From contig NZ_CP101824.1 in assembly GCF_024498195.1 (NCBI RefSeq), positions 2,046,001 to 2,110,000 of the forward strand: DNA of 64,000 nucleotides, in the 5' to 3' direction. Each line of letters begins with the position of its first letter. Positions within the stretch are counted from its first letter, which is position 1. Below are positions 52,254 to 61,191 of the stretch, piece by piece. The notes under the pieces are model-generated. The model was not told where the DNA came from. It saw nothing but the letters and a program-made list of their open reading frames with translations, and did not search any database. Origin of the DNA: Halovivax cerinus. Lineage in GTDB: Archaea > Halobacteriota > Halobacteria > Halobacteriales > Natrialbaceae. Made by a program: the position numbers and the translations under genes.

Positions 52254-52589
52254 ATGAGTTTACCTCCCGTGCAGGCCGTCGACGATTCCGAACTGCTCAC
52301 CCACCGCGATCGTCGTCAGCTCTGTGCGATTCTGGCTGCGAGCGGGCCGCTGCCGATATCGGTGTTGGCTGAACGACTGGTCGAACGCGCAGGGAGTCGC
52401 TCGTTCGACGATCCGACGGCAGCCCGCGTCGCGCTGTGTCACAATCACCTGCCGCGGCTCCGCGATCGCGGGATCGTCGACTACGAACCGGGTGACGAGA
52501 CCGTCTGCATCTCGGATCGGATCACGTTCGAAGTTGACGAGGCCGATCTCGTCACCGTGGTCTCCGACTCCCGGACCGCCGAGGTCTGA
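52254..52589 (+). CDS. DUF7344-like winged-helix protein
   Basis: 111 residues. LLTHRDRRQLCAILAASGPL and the following helices, with VALCHNHLPRLRDRGIVDYE and a final wing, fit the haloarchaeal DUF7344 winged-helix family, which is often encoded next to bacterio-opsin-activator-type regulators. Probably a DNA-binding partner of the upstream protein. No membrane segment. Confidence 0.75.
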   Translation: MSLPPVQAVDDSELLTHRDRRQLCAILAASGPLPISVLAERLVERAGSRSFDDPTAARVALCHNHLPRLRDRGIVDYEPGDETVCISDRITFEVDEADLVTVVSDSRTAEV

Positions 52590-52833
52590 CAAACTGGAGT
52601 CACACGAGAACCGCCGAGTTGTGACCGGTCAGACCGATCCGATGCGTACGCTTGCCGTCGATCGGTACTCGTCGAGCGGCGGACGCTGGCCCGGTGTTCT
52701 TCGGTTTCGGTCGCGTACTCCCTGAACACCCTATGCGGCGCCAGTCACGTCCCCGAATCGAGACTCGTATCGACCTCCCGGGTGAGTCGGGACGCCGCGT
52801 CCCACCGCGACGATCGAACCCGGGTGAGGTTCC

Positions 52834-53532
52834 GTGAGTGCGGACCGAAACGACCCAGACGAGGCCCACGTGGGCAAAGCCATCGACGACGATCCCTCGT
52901 ACCTGTCGGCGATTCTCGGGCACGCCTACCGTGGCGAACTCGACCGGGAGACGACCTGGCGATCACGTCTGGATCAGACGACGACGTGGACGGTGACGGT
53001 CATGGCCGCGATCCTCACGTGGGCGTTTTCGAGCCCGGACAACCCACACTACATCGTCCTCGTCGGCGTCGTCGTCGCGACGGTCTTCCTCCTCATCGAG
53101 GCTCGAAGATATCGCGATTACGACGTCTACCGCTCGCGAATTCGGCTGTTCCAGCAGAACCTGTTCGCGCCTGCGCTCGATCCCGACCGCGGGCTCGAAC
53201 ACGCGGATTGGCGCACCGAACTCAGCGAAGATTACCGCCGCCCGACGGTCAAGATCACGCTGCGAGAGGCGGTCGCGAACAGACTCAAACGGATCTACGC
53301 CGCGCTCCTCGGGGTCTTGCTCTTCGCCTGGGTATTCCGCGTGACGGCCTTTGCCCCCACGCAGGCGAGCGTCGACGACGCTGCGGTCGGGACCGTCCCC
53401 GGTTCCGTCGTCGTCGTGATCGTGGTCGCGTACGCCCTCGCGATCGTGGTAGTGACGGTCTGGCCGCGAGAGCGCGAGGCCAAAGAGGAGTTCAGAGAGG
53501 GAGAGTACGGCGAGTGGAAGGACTCGGAGTGA
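52834..53532 (+). CDS. DUF2270 membrane protein
   Basis: 232 residues from a GTG start. A conserved front part (DDDPSYLSAILGHAYRGELD, TTWRSRLDQTTTWTVTVMAA) precedes four membrane helices grouped in two pairs. The cytoplasmic loop between pairs contains DYDVYRSRIRLFQQNLFAPAL. The pattern is that of the DUF2270 family, whose function is unknown. Monocistronic. Confidence 0.82.
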   Translation: MSADRNDPDEAHVGKAIDDDPSYLSAILGHAYRGELDRETTWRSRLDQTTTWTVTVMAAILTWAFSSPDNPHYIVLVGVVVATVFLLIEARRYRDYDVYRSRIRLFQQNLFAPALDPDRGLEHADWRTELSEDYRRPTVKITLREAVANRLKRIYAALLGVLLFAWVFRVTAFAPTQASVDDAAVGTVPGSVVVVIVVAYALAIVVVTVWPREREAKEEFREGEYGEWKDSE

Positions 53533-53547
53533 GCATCAGCCGGGCTC

Positions 53548-53820
53548 TTACTCGTCGTCCAGGCGTTCTGCGAGCCGGTCGAATCGACTCTGGGCCGATT
53601 CGCGACGCGACTCGGTCTCGTCGGCCCGGTAAGCGAGAGTGACGACGTCGCCGTCGTCCATTTCGAGGTCGTACACGGCCCCGTCGGACCGACCGTCCGC
53701 CGGCAGTCGATCCGCCGGGAGGGTCACCTGGTCGACGACCTCGCCGTCGTCTTCGAGCAGCAGGACGGCCGTCTCGTCGTCGACGATGCGATCGAGGACG
53801 GCGGTTTCGTCGGCGCTCAT
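53548..53820 (-). CDS. DUF3006 protein
   Basis: 90 residues: LDRIVDDETAVLLLEDDGEV, then VTLPADRLPADGRSDGAVYD and a charged C-terminus (SRRESAQSRFDRLAERLDDE). It matches small DUF3006 proteins, which are repeatedly encoded next to ComEC-like hydrolases. It overlaps the upstream hydrolase gene by 4 bp (ATGA), so the two are a translational unit. Confidence 0.85.
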   Translation of the reverse strand: MSADETAVLDRIVDDETAVLLLEDDGEVVDQVTLPADRLPADGRSDGAVYDLEMDDGDVVTLAYRADETESRRESAQSRFDRLAERLDDE

Positions 53821-54875
53821 GGGTACCTCACCGTCCGCGCCGTGAGGGGAAGAATCCCCACCACGAGCGCGCCCGGCGAAACGGTTGCGGGCGGTGGGAG
53901 GCGCGACTCGCCGTCGGCTGGCTTCTCGTCGCGGAGTGCTGCGGCGTCCGTCGGTCCATCGCTCGCTGTGTCGACGGCGATCGACTCGCCGTCGGTCGCG
54001 ACGAGGACGTCGCCGTGGACGCCCGTCCAGTAGGTCTCGACGTCACGATCCGCGAACGACTGGAGCACTTCGTCGTGTGGGTGCCCGTACTGACTGTCCT
54101 GTGCGCTCGAAATCACCGTCATCGACGGATCGACGGCGTCGAGGAATGCCGGGGTCGAACTCGTCGACGAGCCGTGGTGGCCCGCCTGGTAGATGTCCAC
54201 GTCGAGTGCGTTCCCCCGGGTTTCGGCGAGTCGCGATTCGGCGTCGGCGCCGGCGTCGCCGGTCGTCAGGTACGAGACGTCGCCGTAATCGAGTCGGAGG
54301 ACGACGCCGTTCGCGTCGATGTCGTCGGACGTCGCGTCCGCGGGCGGATTCAGGATGCGAGCCTCGACGGCATCGAGGTCGAACGTATCACCCGATTGAA
54401 CCTGTTTGAGCGACACGTCGTGCGTTTCGATCGCGTCGAGGTAGCCGTCGTAGGTTTTCGACGTGTGGGCGACGCCCGAGTCGTAGACGGCGCCGACGCC
54501 GTCGCCCTGGGTCTCGACGTGCTCGATGATAGCGGCGTGGCCGCCGATGTGGTCCGAGTGGCCGTGTGTCGAGACCAGGTGGTCGACTCGGTCGATTCCG
54601 CGATCCTCGAGGAACGAGAGCACCTGCTCGCCATCGTCGTGCCAGTCGCCGGAGTCGATCACCATCGTCTCGCCGTTCGGTGCGAGGACGACCGTCGCGT
54701 CGCCCTGCCCGACGTCTATGTGGTGGATCTCGAGGACGTCGTCACCCTCGAGCTCGTCGACCACCGACGGTTCGTCTGCTGTGCCGACGGACGATTCGTC
54801 GGGGATCGCTTCGAGACAGCCTCCGAGGAGGACGACCGACGTGACGGCGAGGACCAACAGTGCGCGGCGACTCAT
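53817..54875 (-). CDS. ComEC/Rec2-type MBL-fold hydrolase, lipoprotein
   Basis: 352 residues. A signal peptide ends in a lipobox (VVLLGGCLE), so the protein is membrane-anchored outside the cell. The metallo-beta-lactamase motif HGHSDHIGG is present, as are DVGQGDATVVL and the second metal-site region YQAGHHGSSTSSTPAFLDAV, characteristic of ComEC-type nuclease domains. A hydrophobic C-terminal stretch (VSPGALVVGILPLTA) may be a second anchor. Extracellular DNA or phosphodiester cleavage is plausible. Confidence 0.88.
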   Translation of the reverse strand: MSRRALLVLAVTSVVLLGGCLEAIPDESSVGTADEPSVVDELEGDDVLEIHHIDVGQGDATVVLAPNGETMVIDSGDWHDDGEQVLSFLEDRGIDRVDHLVSTHGHSDHIGGHAAIIEHVETQGDGVGAVYDSGVAHTSKTYDGYLDAIETHDVSLKQVQSGDTFDLDAVEARILNPPADATSDDIDANGVVLRLDYGDVSYLTTGDAGADAESRLAETRGNALDVDIYQAGHHGSSTSSTPAFLDAVDPSMTVISSAQDSQYGHPHDEVLQSFADRDVETYWTGVHGDVLVATDGESIAVDTASDGPTDAAALRDEKPADGESRLPPPATVSPGALVVGILPLTARTVRYP

Positions 54876-55138
54876 GTCGTCGCTCGGGGCCGGAGACGAA
54901 CATACCTTATTGAGGATTTCTAAAACGATGGGCGGGGAATATAGCGTGGTCTGAAACTACGCGCCCAGTTTAGTTGTTATATTGCGTTCCAACGGCGGCT
55001 CCGTAGTGAGTTCTGTTCTCGTTGCGCCCGTGTCCCCCGCCGCGATCACGGATCCCGCGGTCGGCCTCACGACCGTAAAGTAGCACGTGCAAGGCCAAGA
55101 ACCTGGCCTCCGGCGGGTCTTTACTGGGACTGATTCGA

Positions 55139-56482
55139 ATGCCGCCGTCATCCGACGCGAGACAGGAGTCGACCGGCGACGAACAGGACACGGACGCCGC
55201 CGAATCCGGGGAGGCGGGGTCCGGCGAGAAACGATCGGCGCTTGCCGTCGCCTCGAGCGCGGCGCGCGAGCAGGGAGATAGCGAACGCGAGGAGGACGGA
55301 ACCGACGAACAGGCGGGCGGCACGGAGCAGGAAGGCCGCGGCACGGAGCAAGAAGACCGCGGCGAGGAGCAGGAGGGAAGTGCCGAGGAGCAGGAAGGGA
55401 GCGGCGAGCAGGAATCGGGCGACGGTGAACAGACGTCCGAGACCGATGACGCGCGATCGGACGAGTCGTCGGCGGACAGCGAGTCCGAATCGACCGGCGA
55501 GAACGCCGAGTCGTCGGCGACGGACGAGGGATCCGCGTCCTCTGGCGAGAGCGACGAATCGTCCGATATGGAGGCGGTCGAGATCGAGGAGGCCGAGGCG
55601 GTCACGATCAGGGAGGCAGGTGACGAGCCCGAGGGGTCGGCGACGGTCCTCCACGTCCTGCTCGAGGGGCTCCACGTCAACCTGCTCGGCCTCGAGATTC
55701 ACCTGCCCGAACTCGACCTCGACGTCTCTGCCGTGCCGGGTGAGCAGCGATTACTCGGCAATCTCCTGTCGCAGGTCGCCGGCCTCCTGGACGGGATCGG
55801 CGGCGGTGGCGGGGGACTGCTGTCCGGGCTCCGGAGCGCCCTGGGGAAGCTGACGCCGAGTTCGATACTGGGCGGCCTGAAGAAACGCCTCGTCGGTCTG
55901 ATTCCGTTCGCCGGCGGCGGGTCCGGAGACGACGACGGTAGCGACGAGTCCGAAGAAAGTGAATCGGCACCCGATTCGGACTCGGAAGCTGACTCCGAGG
56001 ACCAATCGTCCGACGAGCAGGGATCCGAAGATGCGGGCGACGAATCCGGGGAGGCGGAGAGTGACGAGTCCGGGGAAGCGGAGGGAGACGGCGGCGAGTC
56101 CGGGGGCGGGATCCTCCGGTCGATCGGCTCGCGAGTGCGGTCTGTCGTGGGGAGTCTGGTGCCCTCGATCCCGGTGGAGAAGGCACTCTCGTGGGCCCTC
56201 CAGACCGGGCTGAAGCGCCTCGTCGCAGCGGTCGATCAGCGAACGGGCGACGGGGGCGGCGACTCCGGCGGCGAGGGCGAGGAAGCGGAACCCGCGGCCG
56301 CCGACGGCGGTTGGATTCCCGGGACGACTGGCGGTGATGCACCGACCGATGGTGCTGGGACGACTGGCGGTGATGCGACGATCGACGGTGCTGGGACGAC
56401 CGCCCACGGACGACCGACCACGGTACGGCCACCTGCTCGACAACACGACGACGAAACGGACGACTTCGGAGGAACCAAATGA
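55139..56482 (+). CDS. Acidic, disordered protein with NLLGL/NLLGNLL motif (first gene of a four-gene cluster)
   Basis: 447 residues. About 150 residues of low-complexity E/G/S/D/Q precede a hydrophobic island at about 170-220 (VLHVLLEGLHVNLLGLEIHL, then DVSAVPGEQRLLGNLLSQVA). The NLLGL-VPG-NLLGNLL pattern recalls a motif I know from secreted proteins of bacteria and archaea. A second acidic stretch follows, then a helix rich in Ser/Arg/Val, and a Gly/Thr C-terminus with short repeats (GTTGGDATIDGAGTTGGDAP type). There is no signal peptide. It overlaps the next gene by 4 bp. Function unknown. Confidence 0.7.
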   Translation: MPPSSDARQESTGDEQDTDAAESGEAGSGEKRSALAVASSAAREQGDSEREEDGTDEQAGGTEQEGRGTEQEDRGEEQEGSAEEQEGSGEQESGDGEQTSETDDARSDESSADSESESTGENAESSATDEGSASSGESDESSDMEAVEIEEAEAVTIREAGDEPEGSATVLHVLLEGLHVNLLGLEIHLPELDLDVSAVPGEQRLLGNLLSQVAGLLDGIGGGGGGLLSGLRSALGKLTPSSILGGLKKRLVGLIPFAGGGSGDDDGSDESEESESAPDSDSEADSEDQSSDEQGSEDAGDESGEAESDESGEAEGDGGESGGGILRSIGSRVRSVVGSLVPSIPVEKALSWALQTGLKRLVAAVDQRTGDGGGDSGGEGEEAEPAAADGGWIPGTTGGDAPTDGAGTTGGDATIDGAGTTAHGRPTTVRPPARQHDDETDDFGGTK

Positions 56483-56940
56483 GCGACGGAAGCCTGACCG
56501 ACCGGGTCGAGTACGGCGAGATCACGGGGAGTATCGACATCGAGGAGTTACTCGAGGGCACGCAGTGGGAGGATTCGCTCGACGGGGACGAACCCCTTGG
56601 ACAGGCCCTCGGCGGAGCGATCGGTGCGATGGCCGGTCGCAGAGTCGGGGCGATACTCGGCCAGACGATCGGCTCGTTCGTCGTCGACGACCTCCTCTCA
56701 GGTGGCGACGGGACGGAAGCCGAGGGTGAGGACGACACCGACGCGGCCGGAGACGAGGGGAGCGACGGACAGGAGGCCGACGGCGAGGACGATACCGACA
56801 CGGACGAGAGTGAGGCCGACTCGGCGGACGACGAAACGGCGGACGCTGCCGACGACTCGGACAGTACCGACGACGCCACGTCGGAGTCCGCCGACGATTC
56901 CGACGAATCGACCGAGGAGGCCGCGAGTGCCGAATCGTGA
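56479..56940 (+). CDS. Glycine-zipper, acidic protein (second gene of the cluster)
   Basis: 153 residues. After DRVEYGEITGSIDIEELLEG comes a glycine zipper at about 43-75 (LGQALGGAIGAMAGRRVGAI, then LGQTIGSFVVDDLL). The remaining half is almost entirely D/E/S/T/A. Glycine zippers like this mediate tight helix packing in membranes or oligomers. The ATGA overlap with the preceding gene shows coupling. No family recognised. Confidence 0.68.
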   Translation: MSDGSLTDRVEYGEITGSIDIEELLEGTQWEDSLDGDEPLGQALGGAIGAMAGRRVGAILGQTIGSFVVDDLLSGGDGTEAEGEDDTDAAGDEGSDGQEADGEDDTDTDESEADSADDETADAADDSDSTDDATSESADDSDESTEEAASAES

Positions 56941-56964
56941 CGGTCGCACCGAGCGCTGGTTCCA

Positions 56965-57720
56965 ATGAGTGACACCGATTCCATGACGGAGGTCGTAGTC
57001 GAGGAGGCGACGAACCAGTTCGACGTCGACGGACTCGTCGACGGACTCGTCGGCGGCGAGTCGCTGGGCGAGCAGGTCGACTCCGCGGAGGTGGGGCGAG
57101 CGGTCGGCGCCCGGCTCGGCGAGGCGGCCGGCCAACGGGTCGGCTCGGCCATCGGCCGGCGCGTCCAGGAGACGCTCGACACCATCGACGAGTCGGCCGA
57201 TCCGCGAGACATTATCGCCGATCTCGCGACGGCGGTCCGCGATGGCCTGGCTGACGCTCTCTCCGAGTCACGAGAGCGCGGGTCGGCACTCGCCACGGTC
57301 GTCGACGCCGCGCGGGATGCCGGGCTCGGCTCGATCATCACCGACGCCATCGGTGGCGAGAGTGGGGACGCCGACGTGGCCGACGGCGAGGAACCCGAGG
57401 ACGTGGACGACGAATTGGACTCTGGAGACGACGGGGAATCCGAATCGGCGTCAGGGGACGAGTCGGAATCCGAAGCGGCGTCCGGGGAGGACACCCAGGC
57501 GTCCGAGGCGACGGTCCCCGACGCCGTCGACGCCGAATCGATCGACGCCGACGACCTCGACTCGCTCAAGACGGAGACCCTCGAAGCCTACCTCCAGTCC
57601 ATCTCCTACCGCGATCTCCAGTCGATCGCGAAGGACATCGGCGTGACCGCGAACATCACGCACGAGGAGATGGCCGGTCGAATCGTCGACGCTGTCACCG
57701 ACGACGGTGACGAATCGTAG
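56965..57720 (+). CDS. Glycine-zipper protein with C-terminal Rho-N-like domain (third gene of the cluster)
   Basis: 251 residues. An N-terminal Val/Glu/Asp segment leads to a GxxxG-rich helix (VGRAVGARLGEAAGQRVGSA), similar to the zipper of the previous protein, and a helical region to about 135. After an acidic linker comes LKTETLEAYLQSISYRDLQS, then AKDIGVTANITHEEMAGRIV, which resembles the small helical Rho-N/SAP-like fold used for nucleic-acid or protein binding. Spacing of 24 bp to the gene before and 20 bp to the next suggests one operon. Confidence 0.68.
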   Translation: MSDTDSMTEVVVEEATNQFDVDGLVDGLVGGESLGEQVDSAEVGRAVGARLGEAAGQRVGSAIGRRVQETLDTIDESADPRDIIADLATAVRDGLADALSESRERGSALATVVDAARDAGLGSIITDAIGGESGDADVADGEEPEDVDDELDSGDDGESESASGDESESEAASGEDTQASEATVPDAVDAESIDADDLDSLKTETLEAYLQSISYRDLQSIAKDIGVTANITHEEMAGRIVDAVTDDGDES

Positions 57721-57740
57721 CAGCGAATCGGGGCCAACCA

Positions 57741-58745
57741 ATGAGTACCGTACCGCAGTCCACGATCGACGACGTCACAGAACGGGTCTGGGACCTCCTC
57801 GATGAGGCGACGAACGCGCTTCCTGACGAGGCGGCGCGGAGTGACGAGTCCGAACCAGCCGATGCCCTGTCCGACTCCGGCCGGTCCACGCTTCGCGCGC
57901 TCGGATCGGACGCGGCCGCCCTGCTCGAAGACACCGAGCCGGAGGCGCTCCTGGCGGCGCTCGATATCGATCGCCCGGACGGCGCCGACTCGATTCCGGC
58001 GGCAATCCTCGCCGGCGATCCGGACGATGTGGCGTCGCTTCGGGCGTTGGTAACGCTGTCCCGGCTGGCCGACGACGAGGCCGTCGGTGGGTCGTTCGAC
58101 GCCGAGGAGCGAGACGCGACGGTAACGCTGGCATCCCTCCTGGCGGACGGGCCGGTCGGCGAACCTGCGACGGCGGCCGGCCACGACGCGGCGGGCCAGT
58201 CCGCTGCGGGGGGCGCGCCGGCCGAGTCGGAGTCCGAGGACGAAACCGCCGGTGACGAGATCATCGACGTCCTTCAGGGCGCCCTCGACGAGGTGGGGAC
58301 GGGTATCGACGACGTACTCGGCGTCGGCGGTGAGGAGGACGGCGACGGGAGCGACGACGACGGGAGCGACGACGATCGCGGTGAAGACGATGGCGGCGAG
58401 TCCGGCGACGACGGTGAGCTCGGGGACGTGACGGCGGGCCTCGTCGACGAAGCTGAATCCCTCTCGAGCGACACTTCGACGGGCGACGGGGAGGCAGCGG
58501 ACGACGACGGTGAGACGGAGGGCGGCGAACGCGATGACGCCGAGGGCGGCGACGAAGACGGAGGTCTCCTCGACGTCGGCGGGGAGGGGCTGCTCGACGG
58601 CGACCGGTCGACCGACGGCGAGGACTCGGGCCGGACCCGGCAGTCCGTGAGCGGGTTCGGTCGCACGTCGCACTCGACGATTCCCGCGGGGGATCGCCCC
58701 GACATGACGGGGCTCGCGCGCTACCGGACGATGCCGGATCGATAG
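57741..58745 (+). CDS. Acidic protein with conserved C-terminal peptide (fourth gene of the cluster)
   Basis: 334 residues. The N-terminal 165 residues are helical (STIDDVTERVWDLLDEATNA, LRALGSDAAALLEDTEPEAL). A very acidic, Gly-rich linker of about 120 residues follows. The last 39 residues change character completely, with Arg/Ser/Thr and the motifs SGFGRTSHSTIPAGDRPDMT and ARYRTMP. That tail resembles short C-terminal peptides I recall from other haloarchaeal proteins with unknown roles, and could be a docking tag. Function unknown. Confidence 0.68.
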   Translation: MSTVPQSTIDDVTERVWDLLDEATNALPDEAARSDESEPADALSDSGRSTLRALGSDAAALLEDTEPEALLAALDIDRPDGADSIPAAILAGDPDDVASLRALVTLSRLADDEAVGGSFDAEERDATVTLASLLADGPVGEPATAAGHDAAGQSAAGGAPAESESEDETAGDEIIDVLQGALDEVGTGIDDVLGVGGEEDGDGSDDDGSDDDRGEDDGGESGDDGELGDVTAGLVDEAESLSSDTSTGDGEAADDDGETEGGERDDAEGGDEDGGLLDVGGEGLLDGDRSTDGEDSGRTRQSVSGFGRTSHSTIPAGDRPDMTGLARYRTMPDR

Positions 58746-58811
58746 CGACCCGGACGGCGACGGGATGTCGCACTCGCCGGCTGGTGGCGGATCGGCGCGG
58801 CCGCCGTGCCG

Positions 58812-59213
58812 TCAGTCGTCCTCGTAGTCCAGCGCGACGGAGTTGATGCAAAAGCGCTGTCCCGTCGGTTCTGGGCCGTCCTCGAACACGTGGCCGAGGT
58901 GGCCGCCACAGTTCGCACACAGCACTTCCGTGCGGCGCATGCCGTGGCTGGTGTCGAGGCGCGTCTCGATCCTGTCCTCGGGCGCGTCGTAGAAACTCGG
59001 CCACCCACAGCCGTGGTCGAACTTCGTCGTCGCGTCGAAGAGTGTCTCCCCGCAGCCGGCACAGGCGAACGTCCCGTCGCCGTCGTGGTCGACGTACTCG
59101 CCGCTGAAGGGTGCCTCGGTTCCTGCCTCGCGGAGTATCTCGTACTCCTCGTCCGTGAGGCGTTCTCGCCACTCCTCGTCTGTCTCGGGAAGGTCGGCTG
59201 CGTCCTGACTCAT
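58812..59213 (-). CDS. msrB: Peptide-methionine (R)-S-oxide reductase MsrB
   Basis: 133 residues. Zinc pairs are CAGC (51-54) and CANC (99-102). The catalytic Cys122 is in RFCINSVAL, and the family strings [24 protein letters not shown] and [16 protein letters not shown] are complete. It reduces the R epimer of methionine sulfoxide in proteins. Monocistronic, convergent with the acidic cluster. Confidence 0.96.
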   Translation of the reverse strand: MSQDAADLPETDEEWRERLTDEEYEILREAGTEAPFSGEYVDHDGDGTFACAGCGETLFDATTKFDHGCGWPSFYDAPEDRIETRLDTSHGMRRTEVLCANCGGHLGHVFEDGPEPTGQRFCINSVALDYEDD

Positions 59214-59298
59214 GCCGTCATCAAGGGGCGGGACGCCAAAGAGTCTGTCTCCGTCCCGACCGGTCGCGCGCCCGTCGGCTGCCGACGGAGCGTGGGCG

Positions 59299-59469
59299 CT
59301 AGTTGATCGAGATACCTGTGATGAGATTCGTACTCGTACACTCGGGACACTGACTCATCCGCCCCAGTCCCGGGACGTCGATCCGGTTCCACGTGTCGTC
59401 GCCGTCCGGAGCGCTGTATCCACAGTTGAGACAGCGCGAGTGTGTCGGTGCCGCCTGTTTCTGTCCCAT
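59299..59469 (-). CDS. 56-residue zinc-ribbon protein
   Basis: [20 protein letters not shown] to a [16 protein letters not shown] terminus. Two CxxC pairs separated by about 25 residues make a zinc ribbon of a kind frequent in small haloarchaeal proteins. It was read directly from ATG 59469 to TAG 59299. No partner gene is apparent. Confidence 0.72.
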   Translation of the reverse strand: MGQKQAAPTHSRCLNCGYSAPDGDDTWNRIDVPGLGRMSQCPECTSTNLITGISIN

Positions 59470-59561
59470 GCGAGTGCGTATACCACGGTTCGTCTAAGTC
59501 GTTATCCACGTTCGCAGCGACTGTTCGTCGGCCGAGAATGGGAGCCGACGATCGACCGTAC

Positions 59562-60170
59562 TCACAGCACTCGCTCCGAATCGGGATTCTCCAGGTCCCA
59601 GAGCAGTTCGGGGAGAAATGCGGATAGCTCGTCGACGACGCGCCGGTTCGAGACGCCGAGTCCCTCGCAGTGCTCCCGGGCCGAGTCGCGCACGTCGACG
59701 TGAAGGCCGTCGGCCTCGCGACTGACCGCGAGGGGAAAGACGGAACAGCGCGTCGGCTTCCAGTCGTGTTCGTCGTCCAGGTGGAGCTGACAGAGCCCAT
59801 CGTCGCCGAGGAAGGCGCAGGCCTGGCCGTCGTCGGCGACGTGGTCCTCGCGGGCTTTCGGCTCGCGGGTGACGAATTTCTCGCCGCGAAAGTCCGTCGT
59901 CGTCTCGGAGAGGTTCGCCCGGGTGGCGAGCTCGACGAGATCCGCGCCGTAGAGCAGGACGCCGTGGTGACAGCACCAGGTACACTCGTCGACGCACTCG
60001 AACGTCAGGTCCAGATCGAAGTCGACGACGACCTCTTTGCCGGGGTAAACCTCGACGCGGCGAGCGTCGTCCCCGCGGTTATCCGGCGGCTCGTTTCCAC
60101 CCCGATCTGTGACAGCAGTCCGGGATGCGTCGATGGAGGCAGATCGCTCGTCCCTGTCGCCGTGGCTCAC
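59562..60170 (-). CDS. YkgJ-like cysteine-cluster protein
   Basis: About 202 residues. The family core reads FECVDECTWCCHHGVLLYG, later CAFLGDDGLCQLH and WKPTRCSVFPLAVS, so the usual eight-cysteine arrangement for a metal or Fe-S site is there. The core begins at VEVYPGKEVVVDF, but no ATG, GTG or TTG is at that point, so the protein must start upstream; I use GTG 60170, and ATG 60266 is possible. The start is therefore uncertain. Function of the family is unknown. Confidence 0.75.
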   Translation of the reverse strand: MSHGDRDERSASIDASRTAVTDRGGNEPPDNRGDDARRVEVYPGKEVVVDFDLDLTFECVDECTWCCHHGVLLYGADLVELATRANLSETTTDFRGEKFVTREPKAREDHVADDGQACAFLGDDGLCQLHLDDEHDWKPTRCSVFPLAVSREADGLHVDVRDSAREHCEGLGVSNRRVVDELSAFLPELLWDLENPDSERVL

Positions 60171-60454
60171 GACCGACCGAAGGGCGGAGAGGCGGAAGTG
60201 TCTTGCTACCGAGACCGGCCGGACCGACTGGCCGACCTGCCGGTGCTCGATTCGATACCCGGTCACTCTGGTCTCCGTCGATCGCCCACTTTCACTGAAA
60301 ATGCCGGGTGAGTGGACCGTGATCGTCTGTATCGTCTCGGGACAGTCGTCGCGCTCTCAGGTCTCTCCGGAGGGTGGGCCGTCGTAACCATTTTTCACCG
60401 TCGTTTTCGTTCTGACCGCGAATATTGATACTAGTATAAGTATAACCAAATGAT

Positions 60455-60466
60455 AAGATATATACG
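60455..60466 (+). promoter_or_regulatory. Candidate TATA box of the Cys-rich secreted protein
   Basis: GATATATACGG lies 30-40 nt upstream of ATG 60496 in a markedly AT-rich interval (60420-60470). It fits a strong haloarchaeal promoter with a short leader. Confidence 0.55.
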
Positions 60467-60495
60467 GCAACAATTTGAACCTTCGGCTGGACGCT

Positions 60496-61101
60496 ATGTC
60501 TAACTACAACGAGCAACCCGATTCTGACGAACCACACGCGAGTCGCCGTCGAATTCTCACCGCTGCCGGCGCCGCTGGCGGGGCGATCGCCGCGACGGGG
60601 GTCGCCTCTGCCGGGTCGGTGGCCGATTTCAGCGACGAAGCCGCCGAAGAGGCCGTCAGCTCCTACCAGAGTGTCGAATCGGTCGAGGCTGCACTCGATC
60701 GCGACGCCATCCTCGAACCGCTCGCCGACGAGGGACTCATCGACGAGCCGTCGATCGACGCACTGGGTATCGAGCAACTCGGCCCGTCGTCGTCGAGTTC
60801 GGATCCCCTCGTCGCAGTCGATGCAGTGGCCTACGACGGCGGTCCAACGGCGTTGGTTCACCTTCAGAAAGAAATCGACGAAGGCGTCGTTCACGTCGTC
60901 CTCAAGCCCGATATCGACGAATTCGGCATTTCTTTCCGGGCGGACGGCGAGTCGAACGCGACCGTACTGAGCTGCCATTTTGACGGCTGCGACGACGACT
61001 GTTCCTGTGAGTATCGGTGTCGAATCATCAAATCGAGTGAGATGTGTGATGGAGAAATTGGGATGCGTCCCGAGTACTACTGTGACTGCCCTGGCTGGTA
61101 A
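60496..61101 (+). CDS. Tat-secreted Cys-rich protein with C-terminal Trp (possible modified-peptide precursor)
   Basis: 201 residues. The Tat signal is SRRRILTAAGAAGGAIAATG. A middle part of about 120 residues is helical then beta-rich. The C-terminal 42 residues contain eight cysteines (C-x4-C-x3-C-x-C-x3-C-x8-C-x11-C-x-C) and end PEYYCDCPGW, with Trp as the last residue. The design, a secretory leader plus a compact Cys-rich end, is like halocin and other peptide precursors. Immediately downstream is a prenyl-synthase-like gene. A ComX-like prenylated Trp is a hypothesis only. Confidence 0.75.
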   Translation: MSNYNEQPDSDEPHASRRRILTAAGAAGGAIAATGVASAGSVADFSDEAAEEAVSSYQSVESVEAALDRDAILEPLADEGLIDEPSIDALGIEQLGPSSSSSDPLVAVDAVAYDGGPTALVHLQKEIDEGVVHVVLKPDIDEFGISFRADGESNATVLSCHFDGCDDDCSCEYRCRIIKSSEMCDGEIGMRPEYYCDCPGW

Positions 61102-61191
61102 CTGATCCCCGACGGCCGGTGGAACCCAGGGTCGCCGGTCGTCGTACCAGACCCTCTCGTCTCGATCCCGTCCAACAGATCGGCTTCACTC

